Shown one piece after another: positions 10,401-18,146 of a DNA stretch of 64,000 bases (its first letter is position 1; the number at the start of each line of letters is the position of its first letter). Origin of the DNA: Chondrinema litorale (GTDB taxonomy: Bacteria > Bacteroidota > Bacteroidia > Cytophagales > Flammeovirgaceae). The position numbers and the translations under genes are program-made. Below the pieces are notes generated by a model. The model saw nothing but the letters and a program-made list of their open reading frames with translations, ran no database searches and was not told the DNA's origin. The stretch lies in contig NZ_CP111043.1 in the NCBI RefSeq assembly GCF_026250525.1, positions 1,601,421 to 1,665,420 of the forward strand, given 5' to 3'.

Positions 10401-10748
10401 TTTTCTATCTAGTTCCTGAAAACCAGTTACTACTAGTTCATCTAAAATGGAAGCTTCGTCTTCCAAACTAACTTGAATAAAAGTTTGTGTACCAATTTTT
10501 ACAGTTTTACTCTGCATACCTACCATCTGGAAAACTAGCTCGTCTCCAGTTGAAGCATTTATTGTAAATTCTCCATCAAGATTTGTAGTAACACCTTTAG
10601 AGGTATTTTTAATTACTACAGTAACACCGACTAATGGAGAGTCATCTTCTGCAGCAGTAACCTGACCTTTAATAGGTTGGTCTTGAGCGTGAGTAAAGTT
10701 ATTTAAATAGTAAAAAGAAAAAATAAGCAATAAGAGGAGCTTTCTCAT
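7434..10748 (-). CDS. SusC/RagA family TonB-linked outer-membrane transporter
   Basis: 1104 aa. Signal peptide (FYYLNNFTHAQ), then a carboxypeptidase-D-like regulatory domain (IKGQVTAAEDDSPLVGVTVV, about residues 26-100), a TonB-box-like segment (ILDELVVTGF), the plug with the SusC signature 'AIYGARAANGVIVITTKRG' around residue 235, and a beta-barrel to the C-terminus ending in an aromatic-poor strand (VTFSLNIGL). There is no N-terminal STN domain, so it is not expected to signal to an anti-sigma factor. First gene of the operon with susD, the HExxH lipoprotein and the DUF4302 lipoprotein. It imports the SusD-bound substrate with TonB-ExbBD energy. Substrate unknown. Confidence 0.94.
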   Translation of the reverse strand: MRKLLLLLIFSFYYLNNFTHAQDQPIKGQVTAAEDDSPLVGVTVVIKNTSKGVTTNLDGEFTINASTGDELVFQMVGMQSKTVKIGTQTFIQVSLEDEASILDELVVTGFQELDRKLFTGASENVKMDDIKAKGMVDVSRMLEGQVAGVSVENVSGTFGTSPKIRIRGNVSINGNNQPLFVVDGVILEDLANVSTDDFISGNANTLISSSVANLNPSDIESFQILKDASATAIYGARAANGVIVITTKRGKSGKLRVNYSGNFSGKLRPTYNQFYLMNSAEEMSVYRELYRKGLVDISTSVRAKNYGALGKMFNLIANHELDWGVGGTLNEQYLNKYENANTDWFDVLFHDFGLQQQHSLSFTSGSEKSNSYYSLSYLNDQGQTIADNVQRFTGTARNTYFISDKFTFGLKLTGSYREQKAPGTRNREFDPITGRYSRSFDINPLSYALNTSRSMRPYDDDGELEFFRKNYAPFNILQELEENYIDIQVVDVSAQTDFEVRPIKNVVVKSVLQARFANTDRSHVVTENSNQAEAYRANQTQFIQDANNLLYTDPDNPGLNPVVVLPEGGFLYKDQDDLINFYNRNSVEYSLNLNDVHDINILAGQELRYTNRSSNSSTGLGVVYESGGVVVTDPNIIEFFNLQDIDYYSLSNSKDRFFGLFFNGGYAYKSRYVANFTVRYDGSNQLGNSPQARYLPTWNVSGAWNVHNEPFMENIGIFDNLKLRGTYGISGNLPPNASALLNLSSDVTIRPTDTEPYLFIEELTNTELTWEKLKEVNVGVDMGFLGGRINTSVDVYERQGFDLIGVVQTSGIGGQGLKVGNFADMQAKGIEASISTVNIKKKDFSWSTNLNFGYTKDKITRLDFGPRIVDAITQNGAAVLDGPRRGLFSTNFAGLTSAGVPQFYDQDGELVYNFDLQSREDLRETLVYEGPAEPRGAGGFTNTFNYKGFSLRVLLSFKFDYKIRLNDAFYSTYTDFDALPQELVNRWAVPGDEELTDIPVILDRGVANTNGDLNQAYELFNKSTARIADGSHVRLKTVNLSYMLPPNIVSRMGLSTISLSVEGQNLALLYSDDKLNGQDPEFFSTGGVALPQPRLVTFSLNIGL

Positions 10749-11395
10749 GTAAAATTAAAAAATAAGCTATCGAAATTTGAAAGACTAAAAAAATTGACGA
10801 TTGTAGTTTTACTTACAATTGTATATATGTATTAAAAATAAAATTTGTGATTTTATTTTGTATAAAATCAAGAATTAAATTATTCTTCAATTTTGACTTA
10901 AAAATCACAAGGTTATTTTACAAAATAAATAGTAGTTCGCGCTTTTATCTTCTAACTAAACTTTCACAGAAGCAGATTTCCTTATGATTGCAGGAGTCCC
11001 TCAAATTAAAATGTAACAATTATTACAATAATTTGGGGAGATTAGTTTAATAGTAAATATCATTCAACACAAAAATCCCCTAAAATTTAGTTTATTTTCC
11101 ATTAAAAATGGAGATAAATCATAGAAAAGAATTTGTACCATTTTAGTTAAAACTTACTCAAAGAAAAAGTTTTTCTTTAAAAATCCCGCAAATTTCGGTA
11201 TCATTCACACTTGTAATGTCAAAAAACTAAAGTATATTCGTAAACCCTAGCAACAATTCAATACTACACATTTATTTACTAGACACATATTAGCATTGTT
11301 AAAGCAAGGATAAACGTCATCTTCTAATTCAAGTTAATCCTTCATTAAACTTTAATTTTTTACTTGCTACATTTTTTATCACTTTTTATAAAGCC
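10749..11395. other. Long intergenic region between susC and the PKD gene
   Basis: 647 nt separating two divergent genes and so holding both promoters. It is very AT-rich and has no open frame of note. I see a 10-bp palindrome TACAATTGTA at 10814-10823 and an AT-only hairpin at 10835-10859. I could not find a clean TTG-N20-TAnnTTTG promoter for either gene. Confidence 0.5.
10835..10859. repeat. Perfect AT-only inverted repeat upstream of susC
   Basis: AAAATAAAAT and ATTTTATTTT form a perfect 10-bp stem around the 5-nt loop TTGTG. It lies about 90 bp upstream of the susC start, next to the palindrome at 10814-10823, and could be an operator; in sequence this AT-rich, chance is also possible. 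Confidence 0.4.
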
Positions 11396-12256
11396 ATGTT
11401 TAGATTATACAAGCCTTTTTTTTCATTAATCAAACTATCTGCGATAGTCCTTTTATCGTCTTTACTATTTAGCTGTGAGGATGATGAAGATTTAGGTCCT
11501 GCACCTACTGTATCAGCTACAATACCTAACTACGGAGAGCCAAACAAAGACATATCATTTACAAATAGTAGTGTTGCAGCAGATGGTGGAACATTAACTT
11601 ATGAATGGGACTTTGGTGATGGTAACCAAAGTATAAACGCTTCACCTACTCATGAGTATACTGTTCCAGGAGTTTATGCAGTAACTTTAACAGCAACTAC
11701 AGAAAAAGGAGCTTTTGAAACATTTACAGACTCTCTAGTTGTTGGAGAACGTTATTTTACTAAAGCAGAAATATATTATACAGATACTCTTGCTTTCATT
11801 AATAATAGCGGAGATACCATTATTAGACCTTGGGATAAAAATAATGGACCAGATATTTATTTTGATCTTGAAGTTATTAGTACAGAAGAATTTTTTAATA
11901 CAAGCTCCCAAGTTTTTAATAATGTAACCGAAAACCCAATAGAAATATCTGTTTCAGGTGATTTTTTACTCGGTGACGAAAGCTATTATTTATATTTATT
12001 TGACGATGATGAAAATGAAATTGGTGAATATACCTCAGATGAGGAACTAGATAGTTATGATGAAGTTGATATTATTGGACAAGGTACATTCAATCCCACT
12101 TCAGATAATATCACATATAATCCAAATACAGATGAACTTGCAAGCAGCTATGAACAAGGTATAGACCAAGAAACTGGAGAAGGGATGTTATACCTAGCTG
12201 ATCAATATGGAACATTTGTAGTATTAATATATTTCCAATTAAAAGTTATTGATTAA
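11396..12256 (+). CDS. PKD-domain surface lipoprotein
   Basis: 286 aa. Lipoprotein signal with lipobox LFSC (Cys27) followed by EDDED, an acidic run expected to send the protein to the cell surface. Residues about 38-115 form a PKD domain with the hallmark WDFGDG motif and the following 'HEYTVPGVYAVTLTAT'. The remaining 170 residues are acidic, beta-rich and unrecognised. PKD domains usually mediate protein or polysaccharide binding outside the cell. The gene stands alone, divergent from the susC operon and convergent with tsf, ending at a strong terminator. A functional link to the susC operon is possible but not shown. Confidence 0.82.
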   Translation: MFRLYKPFFSLIKLSAIVLLSSLLFSCEDDEDLGPAPTVSATIPNYGEPNKDISFTNSSVAADGGTLTYEWDFGDGNQSINASPTHEYTVPGVYAVTLTATTEKGAFETFTDSLVVGERYFTKAEIYYTDTLAFINNSGDTIIRPWDKNNGPDIYFDLEVISTEEFFNTSSQVFNNVTENPIEISVSGDFLLGDESYYLYLFDDDENEIGEYTSDEELDSYDEVDIIGQGTFNPTSDNITYNPNTDELASSYEQGIDQETGEGMLYLADQYGTFVVLIYFQLKVID

Positions 12257-12282
12257 TTAAATCAGAACAATAAAATATTATA

Positions 12283-12318
12283 AAAAAAGCCTGCTTGATT
12301 TAACAAGCAGGCTTTTTT
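12283..12318. terminator. Bidirectional intrinsic terminator
   Basis: A perfect 15-bp stem, AAAAAAGCCTGCTTG / CAAGCAGGCTTTTTT, with a 6-nt loop. It lies between the convergent PKD gene and tsf and works in both directions. Confidence 0.92.
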
Positions 12319-12342
12319 ATGAATTTTGATATGTATTATAAC

Positions 12343-13173
12343 TTATCTACCAATACCAATTCTTGAGAAAGACTTAACAGTAAGTCCTTTTTTTACTGAA
12401 TCAAGATATTGTGTTACAGATTGCTTAGGCTCTTTTACATATTGTTGGCTAAGCAATGTATTTTCCTTAAAGAATTTTTGAACAAAACCTTGAGCGATTT
12501 TATCAAGAATATGTTCTGGTTTTCCTTCTTCTCTTGCTTTTTCGATACCAACTTGCTTTTCTCTTTCAACTACCTCAATATCGATTCCGTCTTTATCTAC
12601 AGCTAATGGTTTCATTGCTGCAATTTGCATAGCAACGTTTTTACCTGCTTCAATAACTTCTTCTCCAGTTCCACCAGCAAGGTTTACTAATACAACAATA
12701 CTAGTACCGTGCAAATAATCAACAACTTGTTCACCTTCTATATAAGCATAGTCAGAAATTTCGATTTTCTCACCAATCTTTCCAGAAAGCTCAACCATAT
12801 ATTCAGCGATCTTCTTTCCGTCAACTTCAACTTCAACAACTTCTTCTTTAGAAGAAATTGCATTATCAATTGCAACTTTAAGAATAGTTTCGCCTAACTT
12901 TTTAAATTCTTCTGTGTTAGATACTGGTTCAGTCTCACAGTTTAAAGCAAAAGCGATACCTACAGTTCCCGCCTCATTAATATAAGAGTATACATTACCT
13001 TCAGAAGCCTCTCTATCAGCTCTTTTGGCAGCTACTTTTTGTCCTTTTTTTCTAAGCAAGTCAATTGCTTTTTCTATATCTCCTTCAGCTTCAACTAGTG
13101 CGTTTTTACAATCCATCATTCCTGCACCAGTAATTTGCCTTAATTCATTTACTTGTTTTGCTGTAATGGCCAT
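12343..13173 (-). CDS. tsf: Translation elongation factor Ts
   Basis: 276 aa, cytoplasmic. Guanine-nucleotide exchange factor for EF-Tu. The N-terminal UBA-like domain (residues 1-55) contains the family signature 'LRQITGAGMMDCKNAL' and 'AIDLLRKKG', followed by the core dimerisation domains with 'VGIAFALNCETEPVSNTEEF' and 'MQIAAMKPLAVDKDGID'. Length matches the Bacteroidota form. Last gene of the leftward rplM-rpsI-rpsB-small ORF-tsf series. The gap to the preceding small ORF is 105 nt. Ends just before the shared terminator at 12283-12318. Confidence 0.97.
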   Translation of the reverse strand: MAITAKQVNELRQITGAGMMDCKNALVEAEGDIEKAIDLLRKKGQKVAAKRADREASEGNVYSYINEAGTVGIAFALNCETEPVSNTEEFKKLGETILKVAIDNAISSKEEVVEVEVDGKKIAEYMVELSGKIGEKIEISDYAYIEGEQVVDYLHGTSIVVLVNLAGGTGEEVIEAGKNVAMQIAAMKPLAVDKDGIDIEVVEREKQVGIEKAREEGKPEHILDKIAQGFVQKFFKENTLLSQQYVKEPKQSVTQYLDSVKKGLTVKSFSRIGIGR

Positions 13174-13278
13174 TTGATTTGGAATTTATTTATAAAAATA
13201 TTAAAAGGTTATATCAGAACTTTAACAGCACTTATATAACCTTTAAATTGCATTAATAATAATAGTTATAATAGAGAA

Positions 13279-13446
13279 TTAATCTTCTTTTTTAGGCGCA
13301 TCAGCAAGCTGAGACTTTAAATCAGAAATTTCTTTTCTGATTGCAGATAAAGCATCAGCATCTCGCTGGTCTTTCTTTACTTTAAAGATTTCAGACTGCT
13401 TACCTTTTAATTCACCTAACTTTATTTCTATTTCGTGTCTGTTCAT
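13279..13446 (-). CDS. Small 55-aa charged helical protein between rpsB and tsf
   Basis: 55 codons with an ATG start and TAA stop. The protein begins MNRHEIEIKLGELKGKQ and ends ADAPKKED. It is highly charged and helical with a heptad-like pattern (I-E-I-K-L-G-E-L; I-R-K-E-I-S-D-L-K-S-Q-L), so probably a short coiled coil, and has no signal peptide. It sits on the same strand 37 nt after rpsB and 105 nt before tsf, within a translation operon. Codon use resembles its neighbours. It belongs to no family I recognise. The position suggests co-expression with ribosomal genes; a ribosome-linked role is only inference. Confidence 0.7.
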   Translation of the reverse strand: MNRHEIEIKLGELKGKQSEIFKVKKDQRDADALSAIRKEISDLKSQLADAPKKED

Positions 13447-13483
13447 AGCACAAAGAATTTAAAATTACTAAAAAGGCTGTTTA

Positions 13484-14302
13484 CTATTTTTTTGAATCTT
13501 TTGATTCAGCTTCAGGAGCTGCATCTTTTTTAGACTCAACTACTGTTTCTTGTTTTTCATCAACTGCCTTTTTCTCATTTTCTGCTTGTTTCAATTTTGC
13601 GTCTTCTTTCTCTTTCTTACGCTCTTGCAGACCTTCTTCAATAGCTTTACCTATTACAGAAGTAATTAATGAAATAGACTTAAATGCATCATCATTAGCA
13701 GGAATAGGATAATCGATTAACCCTGGATCAGAGTTAGTATCAACCATACCTATTACAGGTATATTTAATTTTTTTGCTTCTTTTATAGCAATATGCTCTC
13801 TCTTGATATCAACTACAAATAACGCTGCAGGAAGTCTGTTTTGATCTGAAATACCACCTAAAATCTTCTCCAACTTATCCTTCTCACGTTGTTTCATCAA
13901 CCTCTCTCTCTTTGCTAAGTTTTTGAAAGCTTCATCTTTCATCAACCTCTCAATAGCAGACATCTTCTTAATAGACTTTCTAACTGTAGCAAAGTTGGTA
14001 AGCATACCACCTAACCATCTTTCAGTCACGAAAGGCATTTTTAGCCTTTCAGCTTCCTCAGAAACTATTTGTTTTGCTTGTTTTTTAGTAGCAACAAACA
14101 TGATTTTTCTACCTGACTTTACGATATTTTTCATAAAGGCAGATGCTGTATCAACACAGGCAATTGTCTTATTAAGATCTATAACGTGGATTCCGTTTCT
14201 CTCCATAAATATGTATGGAGCCATTTTCGGATTCCATTTCCTGGTAAGGTGGCCAAAATGCACCCCAGCGTCCAAAAGATCTTTATACTCTAACTTTGGC
14301 AT
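13484..14302 (-). CDS. rpsB: 30S ribosomal protein S2
   Basis: 272 aa. Opens with the S2 signature 'LLDAGVHFGHLTRKWNPKM' and contains 'FVTERWLGGMLTNFATV' and 'NIPVIGMVDTNSDPG', all typical of uS2. The C-terminal 40 residues are a lysine/glutamate-rich extension (KKEKEDAKLKQAENEKKA and following) common in Bacteroidota S2. Located 54 nt downstream of rpsI and followed by the 55-aa ORF and tsf, in the usual rplM-rpsI-rpsB-tsf order of this phylum. Confidence 0.97.
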   Translation of the reverse strand: MPKLEYKDLLDAGVHFGHLTRKWNPKMAPYIFMERNGIHVIDLNKTIACVDTASAFMKNIVKSGRKIMFVATKKQAKQIVSEEAERLKMPFVTERWLGGMLTNFATVRKSIKKMSAIERLMKDEAFKNLAKRERLMKQREKDKLEKILGGISDQNRLPAALFVVDIKREHIAIKEAKKLNIPVIGMVDTNSDPGLIDYPIPANDDAFKSISLITSVIGKAIEEGLQERKKEKEDAKLKQAENEKKAVDEKQETVVESKKDAAPEAESKDSKK

Positions 14303-14356
14303 GGAATAAAATTTAAAAATATATGTATAAAATAAATAAAGATTTCCGACAAGGAA

Positions 14357-14743
14357 TTAACGCTTGCTAAACTGGAATTTTCTTCTAGCTTTTCTACGTC
14401 CGTATTTCTTTCTTTCAACCATTCTTGGATCTCTAGTTAAGAACCCTTCTGGTTTCAATGTTAATCTATACTCAGGATTTACTTCTACCAAGGCTCTAGA
14501 AATAGCTAATCTTATAGCTTCTGCTTGACCTGCAATACCTCCACCAGTAACATTTACTTTAATATCGTAACTCCCTTTGATACCTAAAGCACTTAAAGGC
14601 TGGTTTACGATTGTCTGTAAAATTTCTGAAGGGAAATAAGTAGTTAATTCTCTGTTATTAACTGTTACTCCACCCTTACCTTCAGACATATAGATACGGG
14701 CGATAGATTTTTTTCTTCTTCCGATTGTATTAACGACTGCCAT
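14357..14743 (-). CDS. rpsI: 30S ribosomal protein S9
   Basis: 128 aa. Contains '[12 protein letters not shown]', '[19 protein letters not shown]' and the C-terminal tail '[13 protein letters not shown]', whose terminal Lys-Arg reaches the P-site tRNA anticodon in uS9. Its first base is also the last base of the rplM stop codon, so the two are probably translationally coupled. Confidence 0.97.
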   Translation of the reverse strand: MAVVNTIGRRKKSIARIYMSEGKGGVTVNNRELTTYFPSEILQTIVNQPLSALGIKGSYDIKVNVTGGGIAGQAEAIRLAISRALVEVNPEYRLTLKPEGFLTRDPRMVERKKYGRRKARRKFQFSKR

Positions 14744-15189
14744 TATTGTATCTTAATTTCAATTGGTTTTTGAGCTTCATGTGGATGTTCTGCACCCTCA
14801 TATATATATAAATTCTTTAGTATTGCTCTTCCAAGTTTATTTTTTGGTAGCATACCTCTTACAGCCTTTTCAATAAGAAGAGTTGAAGACTTCTCCTTTA
14901 ATTCTAGAGGAGTTCTATGTCTTTGACCACCTGGGTACCCAGTATAGTGGATGTAAACTTTATCAGTCCACTTTTTACCTGTCAACTTTATCTTGTCAGT
15001 ATTGATAACAATTACACTATCTCCACAATCTGCATGTGGTGTATAATTAGGCTTATGTTTTCCTCTGATAATTTTAGCTACTTCACTACTCAATCTTCCA
15101 AGAACTGCATCAGCAGCATCAATTATCACCCATTTTTTACCTGCGGTTTCTTTGCTTACCGACAGGGTTTTATAACTTAATGTATCCAC
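14743..15189 (-). CDS. rplM: 50S ribosomal protein L13
   Basis: 148 aa. Family motifs include '[20 protein letters not shown]', 'LRGKHK'-like '[12 protein letters not shown]', '[16 protein letters not shown]' and '[15 protein letters not shown]'. The start is GTG at 15189-15187; no better ATG lies upstream in frame. First gene of the rplM-rpsI-rpsB-tsf series, with its own promoter and a structured leader directly upstream. Overlaps rpsI by one base. Confidence 0.96.
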   Translation of the reverse strand: MDTLSYKTLSVSKETAGKKWVIIDAADAVLGRLSSEVAKIIRGKHKPNYTPHADCGDSVIVINTDKIKLTGKKWTDKVYIHYTGYPGGQRHRTPLELKEKSSTLLIEKAVRGMLPKNKLGRAILKNLYIYEGAEHPHEAQKPIEIKIQ

Positions 15190-15268
15190 GGAGTATATTT
15201 TTTATTTCTGTGAAACCACAAAAAAACTACTTAAAGCCCTTTCATCAGAGGATTGCTTCTGTAAAAGG
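15190..15268 (-). promoter_or_regulatory. Structured 5' leader of rplM (candidate L13 autoregulatory element)
   Basis: From the predicted start site near 15266 to the GTG codon there are about 77 nt. On the minus strand they can fold as an outer stem CCTTT/AAAGG (15264-15268 with 15238-15242) enclosing an inner CAGA/TCTG stem, followed by a TGTG-GTTT-CACA hairpin. Ribosomal-protein leaders upstream of L13 genes have been proposed in Bacteroidia. I cannot check this one against that model. Confidence 0.5.
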
Positions 15269-15272
15269 ATTG

Positions 15273-15303
15273 CAAAAATATAGAGATATTATTTTTTATG
15301 CAA
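15273..15303 (-). promoter_or_regulatory. Promoter of the rplM operon
   Basis: On the minus strand, TTG (15303-15301), a 20-nt spacer and TATTTTTG (15280-15273) match the Bacteroidota vegetative promoter TTG-N20-TAnnTTTG. It lies between the atp terminator and rplM. Confidence 0.8.
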
Positions 15304-15341
15304 CATGTATTGGAAATTTATACGATATTATATGAAAAAAT

Positions 15342-15372
15342 AAAAAAGCCCTCCTTATTTGAGGGCTTTTTT
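15342..15372 (-). terminator. Terminator after atpC
   Basis: A 12-bp perfect stem AAAAAAGCCCTC / GAGGGCTTTTTT with a 7-nt loop, T-rich on both strands. It separates atpD-atpC from the rplM promoter. Confidence 0.9.
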
Positions 15373-15395
15373 TTAACAATAAAGTGATATGAGCT

Positions 15396-15644
15396 TTATT
15401 TTTCTTGAACGGTTTCAGTAAGAACAACAATTTTGTTATTTAGTACTTCTACAATGCCACTTTCTATTTCAAAAAACTTTTGCTCATTCGAAGCCGTAAC
15501 CCTTAATTCACCTTTTTCAAGATTACTAATAATAGGCGCGTGATTATTTAACACTTCAAAAGAACCATTCACTCCTGGCATCTTTACACCAATTACTTCT
15601 CCTTCAAAAGCTTTTTTATCAGGTGTTATCAACTCAAAATACAT
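15396..15644 (-). CDS. atpC: ATP synthase F1 subunit epsilon (short form)
   Basis: 82 aa, cytoplasmic part of the rotor stalk. Contains only the N-terminal beta-sandwich: 'FELITPDKKAFEGEVIGVKMPGV', 'NNHAPIISNLEKGELRV' and 'IVEVLNNKIVVLTETV'. The C-terminal two-helix hairpin, which in enterobacterial and Bacillus epsilon brakes ATP hydrolysis, is missing. This short form is usual in Bacteroidota, so it is not a truncation artefact. Located 26 nt after atpD. The remaining F1Fo genes are not in the window. Confidence 0.95.
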   Translation of the reverse strand: MYFELITPDKKAFEGEVIGVKMPGVNGSFEVLNNHAPIISNLEKGELRVTASNEQKFFEIESGIVEVLNNKIVVLTETVQEK

Positions 15645-15670
15645 ATTTTGAAAAATATAAAATTTAAAAT

Positions 15671-17176
<1,506 letters not shown>

Positions 17177-17237
17177 TTAGACTTAATAAATTTACTTATT
17201 AAAGAAGAATTTAGAAGCTTTTAACCATTTAGGTCGG

Positions 17238-17268
17238 CAAAATTAGTTCTTAATGTTTTTACTTCCAA
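17238..17268 (-). promoter_or_regulatory. Promoter of atpD-atpC
   Basis: Minus strand TTG (17268-17266), 20-nt spacer, TAATTTTG (17245-17238). The predicted start site gives a leader of about 55 nt. Spacing is identical to the rplM and HU promoters. Confidence 0.8.
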
Positions 17269-17438
17269 TTATCCTTTCTATTCTTTTTGGTAATTATGAC
17301 AACTATCACTCACATTATTTAAAAATCACTCTACATCTTACGTCATTAACTTTTATTTAAAAGAAGAATGAAATTAAGGAATAATATATGAAATTATAAA
17401 AGCGGAATTAAAGATCAGAAAATAATCACCAACTTAAT

Positions 17439-18095
17439 ATGAAACAAGCTTACAAACCCATACACTACATCATCATTTTCTTATTTATTCTTGTATCGAA
17501 TAATATATTGGCTCAAGAAGACACCATTGATGATCCCTTGCATAAACCAAAAGTCTGGGAAAAGATAACTTTAGATTATCAAAACATTGGCTTATGGGAA
17601 GAATACTTTGACAGCAAATGGGATGACCTAGATATAGATATCCAACAACAAATAATGAAATGGCAAAATATACTTGCTATTGAAATGATTTCGAGAGAAG
17701 AAGCAATCTATGAAGTAGTTGAAGACAATTCTGTTGAATGGGACATACCTGATAATAGTCTTACAGCTTCAGTAAACACCAACTACGAAGATGAGCGCAT
17801 AAGAGTTGAAGCGCTCAAATACAACCAACAAATAGAAGAAATTATTCAACAGCAAAGCTCTGAGTTATACTCCTTAAAAGAGAATGTAGGCGAGAACTTT
17901 GCCATTATTGAAGATATATTTTTTGAAGAGTTCATCAACTATGATAAAGAATACATTTATTATAGTGAAGCATACCCAGAAAAAAAGTACAGCAAAGAAA
18001 AATGGGTAGAGGACAAAACTAAAGAACTTCAAAACTTAAAAAGATCTGCTCTTGGAGGTATAAAAATACAAGCAGCGTCTAATAGTTCATATTGA
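17439..18095 (+). CDS. Secreted protein of unknown function
   Basis: 218 aa. N-terminal signal peptide (YIIIFLFILVSNNILAQE), cleaved probably after LAQ. The mature part is acidic, rich in E, W and Y, and mostly helical (QQQIMKWQNILAIEMISREEAI; NQQIEEIIQQQSSELYSLKE). I recognise no domain, no catalytic motif and no sorting signal for type IX secretion, so it is likely periplasmic. It is a single gene between the divergent atpD and the convergent priA, with no obvious partner. Probably lineage-restricted. Confidence 0.7.
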   Translation: MKQAYKPIHYIIIFLFILVSNNILAQEDTIDDPLHKPKVWEKITLDYQNIGLWEEYFDSKWDDLDIDIQQQIMKWQNILAIEMISREEAIYEVVEDNSVEWDIPDNSLTASVNTNYEDERIRVEALKYNQQIEEIIQQQSSELYSLKENVGENFAIIEDIFFEEFINYDKEYIYYSEAYPEKKYSKEKWVEDKTKELQNLKRSALGGIKIQAASNSSY

Positions 18096-18146
18096 AAACT
18101 ACTTTGATCTTTAATTCCAATAACGCTTTTTACTATGTTATTAACA

